Positions 29,709 to 39,177 of a stretch of 40,430 nucleotides of DNA are shown here, in pieces. Made by a program: the position numbers and the translations under genes. The DNA is from Thermoflavimicrobium dichotomicum (GTDB lineage: Bacteria > Bacillota > Bacilli > Thermoactinomycetales > Thermoactinomycetaceae). Where the stretch lies: contig NZ_FORR01000026.1 in NCBI RefSeq assembly GCF_900114055.1, forward strand, positions 1 through 40,430, written 5' to 3'. The notes below the pieces were generated by a model that saw only the letters and a list, made by a program, of their open reading frames with translations, ran no database searches and was not told the origin of the DNA. The first letter of the stretch is position 1, and the number at the start of each line of letters is the position of its first letter.

Positions 29709-32396
29709 CTAATTTGAAACCTTATCACACAGTGGGTAGTTGAATCGGTACGTACCAGAGCCGAGTTCCATGCGTACGCCCTCATTGACTTGTTCGAAAT
29801 AATGAATACCGTCGGCTTGCTCCAAGGGTCTGTCACCCTCCCTAAGAACACTTAAAGTCGCATGCGGCAAAACCACTGTTGCGATAGTGTTAGCGGGAAT
29901 GCGAACAAAAACTTCCATGTGTTGTCCATCAACTATTTCCCAGTGAGAAGCAACCTCACCGTACAAGGTCTGTAGTGACGCTTTGACATACTTCAACGCC
30001 GGCTCAGGTTTCGGACAAATCAGAATATGTTTGTACCCAGGCTGCTCCTCATCGGTATCGATCCCGGCTACTACACGGTACAACCATTCTCCAACTGCGC
30101 CATACGCGTAATGGTTAAATGAATTCATGTCGTCACTCCAAAATGATCCGTCAACTTTGATGCTATCCCAATGTTCCCACATTGTGGTAGCTCCCTTTGT
30201 CACTTGATAGAGCCAAGATGGATAATCAGTCTGTAGCAGCAACCTGTATGCTAGATCGTTATATCCGTTTTGAGACAACGCATGGCATAGATACGGAGTA
30301 CCGACAAAGCCGGTTGAAAGATGATAGTCGTTGTCTTCGATGTACTTTGCTAATTTTCGCGCAATATGTTTTCGATGTGTCTCGTCCACTAAATCAAACC
30401 ACAAAGCGAGTACATGGGCGGTTTGCGTAGGAACAGACAGACGACCATTGGGCGTCACAAACTCTCGGCGGAAATGTTCGACGATATTTTTGTAGAGCGT
30501 TTGATATTCCTCAACATCGTTGTGCTTACAGAGTACGCGTGCTGCTTTTGCAAGCAAGCGAGTCGAATAGGCATAAAACGCGGTTGCGATATAGTCTTCG
30601 TCCGTGGCACCTTTGTAACTATTTTCTTTGGCGTCCAAACCGAGCCAATCCCCGTAGTGAGATCCAGTATTATACAAGTACTCATTGTCTCCCTGACTGC
30701 GCATGTACTCTACCCAAGCCTTCATACTGTCGTACTGTTCTTCCAATAAACGTCTGTCTCCGTAGCAGAGGTAAATCGTCCACGGGCAAATAACCGCCGC
30801 GTCTGCCCATGCCGACGATGAGCTTAAGATTTTACTATCTTCAGAAAAGATATTTGGTATGACGGATGGTACACCTCCACTTGAAAATTGATCCGCCTTA
30901 AGATCTCGAAGCCACTTAGTGAAAAATGGCGCAATATTCATGTTAAAGGCCGCCGTGCGAATAAATATTTGTACGTCACCAGTCCAACCAAGGCGTTCGT
31001 CACGTTGGGGACAATCTGTCGGAATATCCACAAAATTCCCCTTTTGTCCCCAGAGGATGTTATGCTGCAACTGATTCACAAGTTCATTGGAGCACTCAAA
31101 TCGACCCGTCGGCTCCAAATCCGAGTGGATGACACAACCGATGAAGTCGTCCAGCTTTACATCCCCAGGAACACCTTCAATTTGCACGTAACGGAAACCT
31201 TGATAAGTAAAGTGAGGTTGATACCATTCTTCCCCCTTGCCCTTGCAAATGTAGCGAATCGTCTGCTTTGCCCTACGTAAATTCCCAGTGTATAAGTTAC
31301 CATCCCTGTCCAAGACTTCTGCATGTTTCAAAACGATCTCGGTTCCAGCGGGCGCCGTCACTTTGAAACGGATCCAGCCGACCATGTTCTGCCCCATATC
31401 CAGCACTTTCTCACCCGCAGGCGTATATATGAGTCGGACCGGCTTAATCTCTTCCACGATGCGTGTCGGCATATTTTCTTGAGCGGTCAACATATCTTTC
31501 TCGCGCGATAATACAGTCACTCCATACCAGTCACTGTCATCATACTCTGCAGTACTCCATCCAGATCTTTCTAATCTTGCATCATATATCTCCCCATGAT
31601 AAATTTCTGACATGAGAATCGGTCCAGTCTGGGATGACCACGTTTCGTCCGAAACCACGGTTTGGTTGCGCCCATCTGCATACTTGATGTGCATTTGCAG
31701 CAACACGGCTCTTTGATTTCCGTAAATGTTCCGAGCCCCTTCCCAGCCAAGCTCTCCCTTATACCAGCCATTTCCAAGGATTACACCAATCGCATTGGCA
31801 CCCTCCCGCAAGTAATGAGTAACATCATAGGTTTGGTACTGCAAACGTTTGTTGTAACTGGTCCAGCCAGGTGTCAGCACCCAGTCTCCAACCCGTTCGC
31901 CATTTAGTTCGAGTTCATACAACCCCAAGCTGGTAACATACACCCTCGCTGTTTCTACTGGACCCTCAATTGTGAACGTGTTCCTTAACAGCGGGCAGAC
32001 TTGCGTTTGATCTGTTTCAAATTGTGGCGTAATCCACTTTGCCCTCCACTCGTCAGCACGAAGAAGACCCATTTCAAATAGCGCAATTTCACTCCATTCC
32101 GACATTTGTCCCTCTTGGTTCCACGCTCGTACACGATAGAAATATCTCGTGCATGATTTCAAAGGAGGTCCTTCGTACACCACATGGACCGATTGATCCG
32201 ATTGCACCTGACCCGTGTCCCAAATTACCTGCTGAAAATGGGGATCATTCTCGGAAACCTGGATCTGATAGGCACTCTGCATAACATCGCGAGCATGAGA
32301 ATGAATTTGCCAGCTGAACCTCGGCCTCAATACGTCAATGCCAATGGGATTGTCCTTATACTCACAACGAAGTTTACACACAATGAAATTCGCCAC
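29709..32396 (-). CDS. Alpha-L-rhamnosidase (GH78)
   Basis: This is a roughly 895-aa glycoside hydrolase family 78 enzyme that releases L-rhamnose from rhamnosides. The order of domains fits: N-terminal beta domains (RFSWQIHSHARDVMQSAYQI, fibronectin-like), a Bac_rhamnosid_N-type segment (LNGERVGDWVLTPGWTSYNK), the catalytic (alpha/alpha)6 barrel with DCPQRDERLGWTGDVQIF carrying conserved acidic residues, TTMWEHWDS, and a C-terminal beta domain. There is no signal peptide, so it probably acts inside the cell on imported rhamnosides. The start is a GTG at 32396, after GAGGTGAT; a GTG at 32405 is possible. Confidence 0.93.
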   Translation of the reverse strand: MANFIVCKLRCEYKDNPIGIDVLRPRFSWQIHSHARDVMQSAYQIQVSENDPHFQQVIWDTGQVQSDQSVHVVYEGPPLKSCTRYFYRVRAWNQEGQMSEWSEIALFEMGLLRADEWRAKWITPQFETDQTQVCPLLRNTFTIEGPVETARVYVTSLGLYELELNGERVGDWVLTPGWTSYNKRLQYQTYDVTHYLREGANAIGVILGNGWYKGELGWEGARNIYGNQRAVLLQMHIKYADGRNQTVVSDETWSSQTGPILMSEIYHGEIYDARLERSGWSTAEYDDSDWYGVTVLSREKDMLTAQENMPTRIVEEIKPVRLIYTPAGEKVLDMGQNMVGWIRFKVTAPAGTEIVLKHAEVLDRDGNLYTGNLRRAKQTIRYICKGKGEEWYQPHFTYQGFRYVQIEGVPGDVKLDDFIGCVIHSDLEPTGRFECSNELVNQLQHNILWGQKGNFVDIPTDCPQRDERLGWTGDVQIFIRTAAFNMNIAPFFTKWLRDLKADQFSSGGVPSVIPNIFSEDSKILSSSSAWADAAVICPWTIYLCYGDRRLLEEQYDSMKAWVEYMRSQGDNEYLYNTGSHYGDWLGLDAKENSYKGATDEDYIATAFYAYSTRLLAKAARVLCKHNDVEEYQTLYKNIVEHFRREFVTPNGRLSVPTQTAHVLALWFDLVDETHRKHIARKLAKYIEDNDYHLSTGFVGTPYLCHALSQNGYNDLAYRLLLQTDYPSWLYQVTKGATTMWEHWDSIKVDGSFWSDDMNSFNHYAYGAVGEWLYRVVAGIDTDEEQPGYKHILICPKPEPALKYVKASLQTLYGEVASHWEIVDGQHMEVFVRIPANTIATVVLPHATLSVLREGDRPLEQADGIHYFEQVNEGVRMELGSGTYRFNYPLCDKVSN

Positions 32397-32690
32397 AACT
32401 ATCACCTCATACAGTGAATAGGCTATTTCTATTTTGTCGTTATTTCTACAATAGAACTAATTATCAATAATATCCGGGATGAATTACACCTCCCGTATTG
32501 AAATATGTGGAAGATTGAGGCACCGCCACGATGAACAAGTCTAACGCAGCATTGTGCCTCGCTGGATCCATCGTGAAGAGTGAAATTATGATAATCACGG
32601 AGGATAGCGCACTCTAGATCCTTCTCCCCAATCACCTCTTCATCCGCTAATTTTTTTGTCAAGGATCCAGATTCCGCTTGAAGTAATTTG

Positions 32691-33455
32691 TCACACCTCC
32701 GCGGTAATAACCTTGATCTGGACCTCACGGAGCGACTCGATTATGCTTGGATCAACCTCATCATCAGTTATAATGGTGTCGATATCGCTTAAATCCGTTA
32801 TTGGCGCAAACGCACGCACACCGAACTTACTCGAATCGATGAGCAAAATAGTTTTGTCGCAGTTTCGAATCATCTTCTCTTTCACCCGCGCCTGCTCTTC
32901 CGTGGCCTCGCTCAACCCGTACTGAAGATGCAGTCCTTGACAGGAGAGGAAAGATTTCTGAACGTGGTAACCCTCCACGGATCGTTCCGCCAAAGGTCCG
33001 ACGAACGACAGCGACCGAGGTACCAAGACACCACCGACGGAAATCACCTGGATGTTCTCCTTGTTTCTGAGCTCCATGACGACCTTAACGGAATTCGTTA
33101 CTACCGTGAGCGGAATATCTGGCAAGATTCGTGCCATTTGCCAGGCCGTCGTACTTGCATCCAATGAAATGCAGTCTCCGCTCTCCACCAACCGCACCGC
33201 TTTGAGGGCGATGGCCTTTTTCTGTTCAATCCTCTCGATTTTCCGATCTTCAAAGGGAACTTCAAGGGGGAGTTCCTCCCTCGCCACCGCACCGCCATGC
33301 GTGCGAATGACCTTCCCTTCCGCTTCCAATTTATCGAGATCGCGCCGGATGGTCTCCTCCGTGACTTGGAAGAGCTTGCTCAGTTCAGCGACACGGATTC
33401 TTCCTTCGGACTGGACGAGTTCTACGATCTTTCGATGACGCTCAGCTACCAACAT
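32691..33455 (-). CDS. DeoR-family regulator of the rhamnose genes
   Basis: The 254-aa DeoR-type regulator has an N-terminal winged HTH (RIRVAELSKLFQVTEETIRR DLDKLEAEGKVIRTHGGA, about 16-55) and a C-terminal sugar-phosphate sensor domain (SLDASTTAWQMARIL, VVTNSVKVVMEL, GGVLVPRSLSFVGP). Such regulators usually repress until a phosphorylated intermediate, here probably rhamnulose-1-phosphate, binds. The ATG at 33455 follows GGGAGAAAGAG; a longer reading from 33476 is possible. It lies within the cluster, between the aldolase and rhamnosidase genes. Confidence 0.9.
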   Translation of the reverse strand: MLVAERHRKIVELVQSEGRIRVAELSKLFQVTEETIRRDLDKLEAEGKVIRTHGGAVAREELPLEVPFEDRKIERIEQKKAIALKAVRLVESGDCISLDASTTAWQMARILPDIPLTVVTNSVKVVMELRNKENIQVISVGGVLVPRSLSFVGPLAERSVEGYHVQKSFLSCQGLHLQYGLSEATEEQARVKEKMIRNCDKTILLIDSSKFGVRAFAPITDLSDIDTIITDDEVDPSIIESLREVQIKVITAEV

Positions 33456-33574
33456 ATCTCTTTCTCCCACCCCTTTGTTTGGCATAGAAGTCTTTTTCAC
33501 CACGAATCCCATACTTGCAAGAAGGTAGATATCGATCCGCACACCTATTACCGACCTAGAATCAGATAGTATCC

Positions 33575-33597
33575 CGTTCCCCCGCCAACGAGGGGAA
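33575..33597. promoter_or_regulatory. GC-rich hairpin between aldolase and regulator genes
   Basis: GTTCCCC and GGGGAAC pair around a 9-nt loop in the 163-bp gap after the aldolase/dehydrogenase gene. There is no T-run, so it is more likely a processing or stabilising stem than a terminator. Confidence 0.4.
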
Positions 33598-33618
33598 CAT
33601 TTACATTGTAACGGGGTT

Positions 33619-35667
33619 TTAACGGGGAAACGCTGCGGCCACACCACCATCGACCGTGATCATGCAACCCGTTGTTTTCGCGGACCGCTGGGACGCCAGA
33701 AACAGTATCGCTTCGGCAATGTCTTCCGGCAATACGTTGACATTCAAAATTGTGCGCTTGCGGTAATACTCTTCAAGCTCGTCCGGATGGATGCCATATG
33801 CGCGCGCCCGTTCTTCCCTCCAGCTCGAATTCCAGATGTTCGACCCTTGCAGAACGGCGTCAGGCAGAACAGAGTTGACGCGAATGCCGCGGTTTCCGCC
33901 TTCCACAGCTAGGCAACGTGCCAAGTGCACCTCTATCGCTTTTGCGCTGCTATAGGCGGAGGTGTCCTTACTGGCGTAGATGGCGTTCTTCGACGTTACG
34001 AAGACAATGCTGCCGCCGATTCCCTGTACCTCCATTATACGGAACGCCTCGCGCGCGGTCAGGAAGTAGCCGGTGCCAAGCACTGCCACGTTCTTGTTCC
34101 ACTCGGCAAGCGATGTTTCCGTCACTGGTGCTGAGCTGGCGAGTCCCGCATTCGATACCAGGATGTCAACGCCTCCGTACTTGAGAATCGCTTCCGCAAG
34201 AGAGCGTCGAACCGCATCCTCGTCTGTTACATCAAGATAAACCGCAGCGGCCCGTTCCTCTCCGTACAACGCGTTCATCTCTTCAGCCAAGCGATTTGCG
34301 GTCTCTAACGCCAAGTCTGCGATCACAATGTACGCCCCTTCCTCCGCCAGCCGTTTGCAGGTCGCGCTGCCGATGCCTCCTGCGCCTCCTGTGATGAAGG
34401 CGACATATCTGGACAGCTCTTTTTCGGGCGGAGCCAGCGTGAGCTTGTACAGCTCCAATGGCCAGTACTCAACGTCGAACGATTCTTTTTCATTGAGGGA
34501 GACGAATTCGCCCAAAGTCGTGGTGCCCCGCATCACAGCCACGGCACGATGGTACAGAGCGGCTGCAATGTCAGCCATTTTCTTCGACTTGCCTGTGGCC
34601 ACGACCCCGAGCCCAGGGATCAGGATGACGCGGGGATACGGATCGCTCATTTGTTCATTCCCTTCGCGGTTGCGCTCAAAGTATGCCGTATACTCCTCTT
34701 TGTAACGTGCAAGCCCGTCGCGAAGCGCCTGCACGAGGCCACCCACATCCCCCGTCGTCGGATCCCAATCCACGTAGAGCGGCACGCGCTTCGTATGCAC
34801 GAGGTGATCCGGGCAGGCAGCACCGACTTGGGACAGCTTCTCTGCATCCCGACTGCCCGTAAAGCACAGGAAATCATCGCTGTCGTCGAACGTCAGAACC
34901 ATACGTTTGTTTTCCGACACAATTCCGCGGATGATGGGCAGAATCCGAGCCGCGACCTCTTTCCGAACCTCTTTGGGGAGTGCCTCATACTTCACACCAC
35001 CGAAGAGTTCCTGCTCATTCACGCGCTCCTCGATATATTGACGGGCTTCCTCGATGACTTTCAACGTGTTACGGTAGCACTCTTCCGAAGTATCGCCCCA
35101 GGTGATGAGACCGTGCTTCTCCATCAGGACCAGCTCGCAAGCCGGATTCGCTGCCACTGCTTCTGCGATCAGTTTGGACAACCGGAACCCTGGCCGAATG
35201 TAAGGGACCCAGACCATGCGCTGGCCGAAGATGCGCTCCGCAATCTCCCTGCCGTTTTTCGTGCAGCATAAGGAGATGATGCTGTCCGGGTGCGTGTGAT
35301 CCACATGGGGAAATGGCAAAAAAGCGTGCAACAGCGTTTCAATTGACGGACGCGGATGGCGACTATCCAGCATGCAGTGTGACAGGTACTCGACCATCTC
35401 CTCGTCCGTCATAGCTTCACGCTCCATCAATGGCAACACATCGTTCAAGCGGAGTGCCGTGAAATTCTTTTCCGTCGCATCAGCCAGATCCGAGCCACTG
35501 CCCTTCACCCAGAGCACTTCCACCTTTTCACCGCGGAAGTCGGTCTCCTGAGTCTTCATGGATGTATTTCCGCCGCCCCAGTTGCAGATTGATCTGTCCG
35601 CTCCCAGGCGGTTTGACCGTTCAACGAGATCTGATAAGAAAGCATGGTGATCATAGCTGGTTTTCAT
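33619..35667 (-). CDS. rhaEW: Bifunctional rhamnulose-1-phosphate aldolase / L-lactaldehyde dehydrogenase
   Basis: This is a 682-aa fusion. The N-terminal class II aldolase domain (about 1-340) has NWGGGNTSMKT, the zinc-binding HVDHTHPDS and the later EKHGLITWG. The C-terminal SDR domain (about 425-682) has FITGGAGGIGSATCKRLAEE, SNAGLASS, and the S...YSSAKA catalytic set. It splits rhamnulose-1-phosphate into DHAP and L-lactaldehyde, and the second domain would oxidise the lactaldehyde. The layout matches Bacillus RhaEW (YuxG). The ATG at 35667 follows AAGGGGGAT. GC content is clearly higher than outside the island. Confidence 0.92.
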   Translation of the reverse strand: MKTSYDHHAFLSDLVERSNRLGADRSICNWGGGNTSMKTQETDFRGEKVEVLWVKGSGSDLADATEKNFTALRLNDVLPLMEREAMTDEEMVEYLSHCMLDSRHPRPSIETLLHAFLPFPHVDHTHPDSIISLCCTKNGREIAERIFGQRMVWVPYIRPGFRLSKLIAEAVAANPACELVLMEKHGLITWGDTSEECYRNTLKVIEEARQYIEERVNEQELFGGVKYEALPKEVRKEVAARILPIIRGIVSENKRMVLTFDDSDDFLCFTGSRDAEKLSQVGAACPDHLVHTKRVPLYVDWDPTTGDVGGLVQALRDGLARYKEEYTAYFERNREGNEQMSDPYPRVILIPGLGVVATGKSKKMADIAAALYHRAVAVMRGTTTLGEFVSLNEKESFDVEYWPLELYKLTLAPPEKELSRYVAFITGGAGGIGSATCKRLAEEGAYIVIADLALETANRLAEEMNALYGEERAAAVYLDVTDEDAVRRSLAEAILKYGGVDILVSNAGLASSAPVTETSLAEWNKNVAVLGTGYFLTAREAFRIMEVQGIGGSIVFVTSKNAIYASKDTSAYSSAKAIEVHLARCLAVEGGNRGIRVNSVLPDAVLQGSNIWNSSWREERARAYGIHPDELEEYYRKRTILNVNVLPEDIAEAILFLASQRSAKTTGCMITVDGGVAAAFPR

Positions 35668-35683
35668 ATCTGTTATCCCCCTT

Positions 35684-37213
35684 TCAGGTATCGTGGGTGG
35701 AATTCGACAACTCAGAATCCAATTGAAATGAATTGTGCATCTCCAAGAGCCGGACAAATCTCTCGTAAGCCTCATCCCATCCTTCCCGCTGCGAGGTTGG
35801 ACGGTAGACCTTCTTCTCGAAGGACCGGTCTACCAACGTGGGAATTTCTGAGATGCTGGAAAGTTCATTTGATACGATCAATTGCGCGCATAAGTTCCCA
35901 ATCACCGTCGCTTCCACTGGCCCAGCGATCACGATTCGGTTCGTTGCGTCCGCCGTCCACTGGCATAAGACGGTATTCTGTACACCGCCTCCAACAATGT
36001 GAATGAACGGCAATGATTTCCCTGTGATCTCCTCAAGCCGCTCAATCACCCAGCGGTACTTCAAAGCCAAGCTTTCCAAGACGGCACGGCTGATCTCACC
36101 AGGACTCTCCGGGACAGGTTGATCCGTTCGCCTGCAGTAATCCTGGATGGCTGCAATCATATCGTCCGGCGCCAAGAAATCAGCCGCATCCGGATCAAAC
36201 AGCGCCTTCAGCGCAGGCGCCTCTTCCGCTGCCTGCATCAAGCTGGAAAAATCACAGTTCACTCCCGACCGGAGAAACATGCGCCGAACTTCCTGTAGGA
36301 GCCACAAACCCATTACATTTTTTAACAGGCGGTAAACTCCGCCGACGCCGCCTTCGTTTGTGAAATTATGTTTTCTCGTCAAATCCGTGATGATCGGTTC
36401 GTTCGACAAAACGCCAACCAAAGACCATGTGCCGCTTGAGATGTACACAAAGTCATCCGTCTCATGCGGAACGGCAAGCACTGCCGATGCAGTATCGTGC
36501 TCACCGACATTGACCACGTCAATTCTCCCTGCAGCTGTCTTGGGCACCAGCTTCTTGCGAACGGACCCCAGTGTTCGTAAGGGTTGTACGACCGGTAAGA
36601 ACAGGTCTTTCGGAAGGCCCAGTTTGTCGATCATGTCATACGCCCACGTCCCGAGTCTGGGATTGAAGAGCTGCGTGGTCGTGGCATTCGTGAACTCGCT
36701 GGCCATCTCCCCTGTTAAAAAGTAGTTGATGAGATCCGGAAATAGTAGCAGGTGACGGCTGCGTTCCAGGAGTTCAGGCTGATGGAGGCAGAGATACATC
36801 AATTGAAAAACGGTATTGATCTGGAGTATTTGAATCCCGGTCTGTTCGTACAGCGATTTCGCGGGAACCCGGGCGAACACTTCGTCGAGAACTGAACCGT
36901 GCTGGGGATTACGATAGTGACGTGGATTGGCCACCAGTTCGCCGTATTCATCAATGAGACCAAAATCAACACCCCATGTATCGACTCCAATGGTTGAAGG
37001 AATCAGACCCTCACTACTGGCCTTGACGAGGCCGTTCTGGATCTCGCTGAACAAGTGCAGAAAATCCCAGTACAGCGTCTCGCCAAGCCCGACAGGATTG
37101 TTCTGGAAGCGAGTGATCTCATACAGGAAAAGCCGTTTCCCGTCGTACTCACCGATGACTGTACGCCCATTGCTTGCACCCAAGTCCACCGCGAAACCAC
37201 GCCATATGGCCAT
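35684..37213 (-). CDS. rhaB: Rhamnulokinase
   Basis: This 509-aa FGGY-family carbohydrate kinase phosphorylates L-rhamnulose at O-1. The FGGY/ASKHA landmarks are FAVDLGASNGRTVIGEYDG at the N-terminus, GVDTWGVDFGLID (about 76-88), VNVGEHDTASAV, YISSGTWSLVG and HIVGGGVQN near 390-400. The ATG at 37213 follows GGTGGTGAT, which itself overlaps the isomerase stop at 37219-37221, so the genes are coupled. Tandem GTGs at 37225/37222 are possible starts. Second gene of the rha operon. Confidence 0.94.
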   Translation of the reverse strand: MAIWRGFAVDLGASNGRTVIGEYDGKRLFLYEITRFQNNPVGLGETLYWDFLHLFSEIQNGLVKASSEGLIPSTIGVDTWGVDFGLIDEYGELVANPRHYRNPQHGSVLDEVFARVPAKSLYEQTGIQILQINTVFQLMYLCLHQPELLERSRHLLLFPDLINYFLTGEMASEFTNATTTQLFNPRLGTWAYDMIDKLGLPKDLFLPVVQPLRTLGSVRKKLVPKTAAGRIDVVNVGEHDTASAVLAVPHETDDFVYISSGTWSLVGVLSNEPIITDLTRKHNFTNEGGVGGVYRLLKNVMGLWLLQEVRRMFLRSGVNCDFSSLMQAAEEAPALKALFDPDAADFLAPDDMIAAIQDYCRRTDQPVPESPGEISRAVLESLALKYRWVIERLEEITGKSLPFIHIVGGGVQNTVLCQWTADATNRIVIAGPVEATVIGNLCAQLIVSNELSSISEIPTLVDRSFEKKVYRPTSQREGWDEAYERFVRLLEMHNSFQLDSELSNSTHDT

Positions 37214-37218
37214 CTTTA

Positions 37219-38436
37219 TCACCACCCTTGGCCGCCGATGCCGCGCTCCAGGATCTTTTTTGGATACTCGCTCTGCAAGTACGAAGCCAGCGGATCTTGC
37301 GGCAAACCCATCTCTTCCCGTACGAGAGCGAGCAGAGGACGTACATCCGTTTCAAAGGCGTCCTTCAGGATCGATTCGGAGCGAATGACATCCCCCTCTT
37401 CTTGTGCTTGTCTCAACGCATCCCGCTGCACAAGCAACGCTTTGGCAAAGGCAGTTTGAATGTTGACCACGGACTTGATCATCGCGGGAATTTTGCTCTC
37501 AATGCTGTGGCATTGGTCGATCATATACGTGATGTTCCGTGCGCACTCCGCTGTCGCCGGGTCATTTTCCCCATCAATCAGCTCGTTGCAGACCAGGAAC
37601 AGCTCGTACGGATCAATGGTGCCGACCATGAGATCGTCATCCGCATATTTGCGGTTATTGAAATGAAATCCCCCGAGTTTTCCTTCGTCCAAAAGAAGTG
37701 CGACAATGTGGGGAATGTTCGTCCCTTGCGCATGATGGCCCAAGTCAACCAAGACCTGCGCCCGTTCACCGAGCTTTAAGCAATAGTTATAAGACATGCC
37801 CCAGTCCGCGAGATCTGTGTGATAGAAGGCAGGCTCAAAGAATTTGTACTCTATCAACATCCTCGCATTTTCCGGAAGTGCCTCGTAGATTTGGGATAAC
37901 GCCTCTAGCATATAGCGCTTCCGCTTGCGGATGTGATCTTGTCCGGGATAGTTGGTCCCGTCAGCAAACCATAGACTGAGAACATCTGACCCAACCAACT
38001 TCATGATCTCCACGCATTCGAGAATGTGCGAAATCGCCTTCTTACGGACTTCTTCGCGAGGATGACAGACACTCCCCAACACGAAGTTGTCATCCTGGAA
38101 CAGGTTTGGATTCACCGCACCGATCCCAAGTCCCAACTCGTTCGCGTAACTTTTTAAGTGACTGTAATCATCCACTTTATCCCACGGAATATGGATCGCA
38201 ACCTTTGGACAAACTCCGGTCAAGCGATGAACCTCCGCAGCGTCTTCCAGTTTCTCATATGGATTGCGCGGAACGCCGACCTGTTTGTATACTTTGAAGC
38301 GGGTTCCGCAATCAGCGTATCCCCAGGAGGGTGTTTCAATCACTAAGTTCTTGAGCCGGTTTTTCACGGTCTCGACGGGGATACCCTTGTCTTCTTGAAC
38401 TTTGACCCACAACTTGATTTCGGCTTGGGATATCAC
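37219..38436 (-). CDS. rhaA: L-rhamnose isomerase (RhaI type)
   Basis: This 405-aa TIM-barrel metal-dependent isomerase converts L-rhamnose to L-rhamnulose. Recognisable blocks are IETPSWGYADCGTRFKVYKQ near the N-terminus, VHRLTG and AIHIPWDKVDDY, then SLWFADGTNYPGQD, LIEYKFFEPAFYHTDLADWG, VDLGHHAQGTNIPH and GGFHFNNRKYADDDL, giving the conserved metal-binding Glu, Asp and His residues. The sequence fits the RhaI subgroup rather than the E. coli type. Start: GTG at 38436, behind AGAGGAGGGAC; a longer in-frame reading has no ribosome site. It is the first gene of the rha operon. Confidence 0.93.
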   Translation of the reverse strand: MISQAEIKLWVKVQEDKGIPVETVKNRLKNLVIETPSWGYADCGTRFKVYKQVGVPRNPYEKLEDAAEVHRLTGVCPKVAIHIPWDKVDDYSHLKSYANELGLGIGAVNPNLFQDDNFVLGSVCHPREEVRKKAISHILECVEIMKLVGSDVLSLWFADGTNYPGQDHIRKRKRYMLEALSQIYEALPENARMLIEYKFFEPAFYHTDLADWGMSYNYCLKLGERAQVLVDLGHHAQGTNIPHIVALLLDEGKLGGFHFNNRKYADDDLMVGTIDPYELFLVCNELIDGENDPATAECARNITYMIDQCHSIESKIPAMIKSVVNIQTAFAKALLVQRDALRQAQEEGDVIRSESILKDAFETDVRPLLALVREEMGLPQDPLASYLQSEYPKKILERGIGGQGW

Positions 38437-38477
38437 GATCGTCCCTCCTCTTATAATCTCCTTCGGCTTCAAATAAA

Positions 38478-38491
38478 AGTAATCGCTTTCA
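38478..38491 (-). promoter_or_regulatory. cre-like site in the rhaA leader
   Basis: Minus strand TGAAAGCGATTACT matches the cre core except at the last base. It lies about 42 bp upstream of the rhaA start and would give roadblock-type catabolite repression. Confidence 0.55.
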
Positions 38492-38633
38492 AACAAGCCT
38501 AGAACAATCAACTTCTTCAGAGACAATATCGACTGCCCACGTCGCCTGTACGATATTCCATCGTCACATTCCTGCAAACTTAGGACCAGATTCTTCGCAT
38601 CCAAAACCTCGTCTTATAGATACCTGATCTTAT

Positions 38634-38703
38634 TTGTTTATTTTGTTTTCGGATAAAACATTTATTTGATTTTGTTTTGATTATTTTTGTTTTATTTGTT
38701 TTC
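38634..38703 (-). promoter_or_regulatory. Repeated AAAACAAA motif after the rha promoter (DeoR operator candidate)
   Basis: On the minus strand, GAAAACAAAT, AAAACAAAAAT, AAAACAAAAT and AAAACAAAAT recur at roughly 10-20-bp intervals just downstream of the predicted start. DeoR-family repressors often bind clustered direct repeats, so this is the likely site for the rhamnose regulator. A similar T-rich array (TTTTGTTTT) lies at 38814-38880. Confidence 0.5.
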
Positions 38704-38711
38704 ACGCTATT

Positions 38712-38740
38712 AAAATATACTATTTTTAACCTTTAGTCAA
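38712..38740 (-). promoter_or_regulatory. Predicted rha operon promoter
   Basis: Minus strand: -35 TTGACT (38740-38735), 17-bp spacer, -10 TATTTT (38717-38712). A leader of about 270 nt would precede rhaA. A palindromic TGAAACGGCTTTCA (38743-38756), one base off the cre core, abuts the -35. Confidence 0.6.
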
Positions 38741-38985
38741 TATGAAACGGCTTTCATTTTCCGCAAAAAGCCTAGATATCCCCGATGAATCGACCAATTT
38801 TAGTTAGGAAACACGTTTTTCTGTGTTTTCTTTTGTTTTTTTCTGTTTTACAACCAAATTTCTTTTATTATTTTTGTTCGACGGAAATTTTCTAAGGCGT
38901 GAAAGGAGGAATTTCTGTGCCTGACCCACAACGATAAATCATGGGGATCGCACGCATGGCACAAAGTGGGATTTGGGGATCATTG

Positions 38986-39177
38986 CGCTTTGAGTCCGAG
39001 ATCGCTGGACTATATCTGGGTGGTGACGGAGCTGGGATCACTCGTGTTTTGGCTCAAGCGGGAGCTTGTGGTGTATGGATCGCCAGGGATATTGTCAAAA
39101 AACTAAGGAATCATTCTTCTTCTCAGGTATAGCAAGTTTAAAAAAACACCCCCAGTGGGGTATTTGAGGACGTTGAC
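38986..39177 (+). repeat. Right copy of the direct repeat: duplicated 3' end of the FAD gene
   Basis: The segment encodes RFESEIAGLYLGGDGAGITR, then VLAQAGACGVWIARDIVKKL and RNHSSSQV, with the stop at 39130-39132 and the same short terminator. It has only a handful of changes from the C-terminus of the gene ending at 27931. The reading frame is intact but the rest of the gene is absent, so it is a pseudogene fragment. Just upstream, 38906-38937 retains an orphan ribosome site (AAAGGAGG) and a GTG start that stops after six codons. Confidence 0.88.

Noticed and set aside
34549-35271. A 240-codon antisense frame inside the aldolase/dehydrogenase gene
   Set aside because: GC-rich coding DNA commonly leaves open antisense frames. 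It lacks a ribosome site and family motifs, and the sense strand encodes a clear two-domain enzyme.
38941-39132. Treating the duplicated FAD C-terminus as a real 63-codon gene
   Set aside because: It lacks the N-terminal dinucleotide-binding domain and has no fitting ribosome site; it is a fragment of the neighbouring gene.
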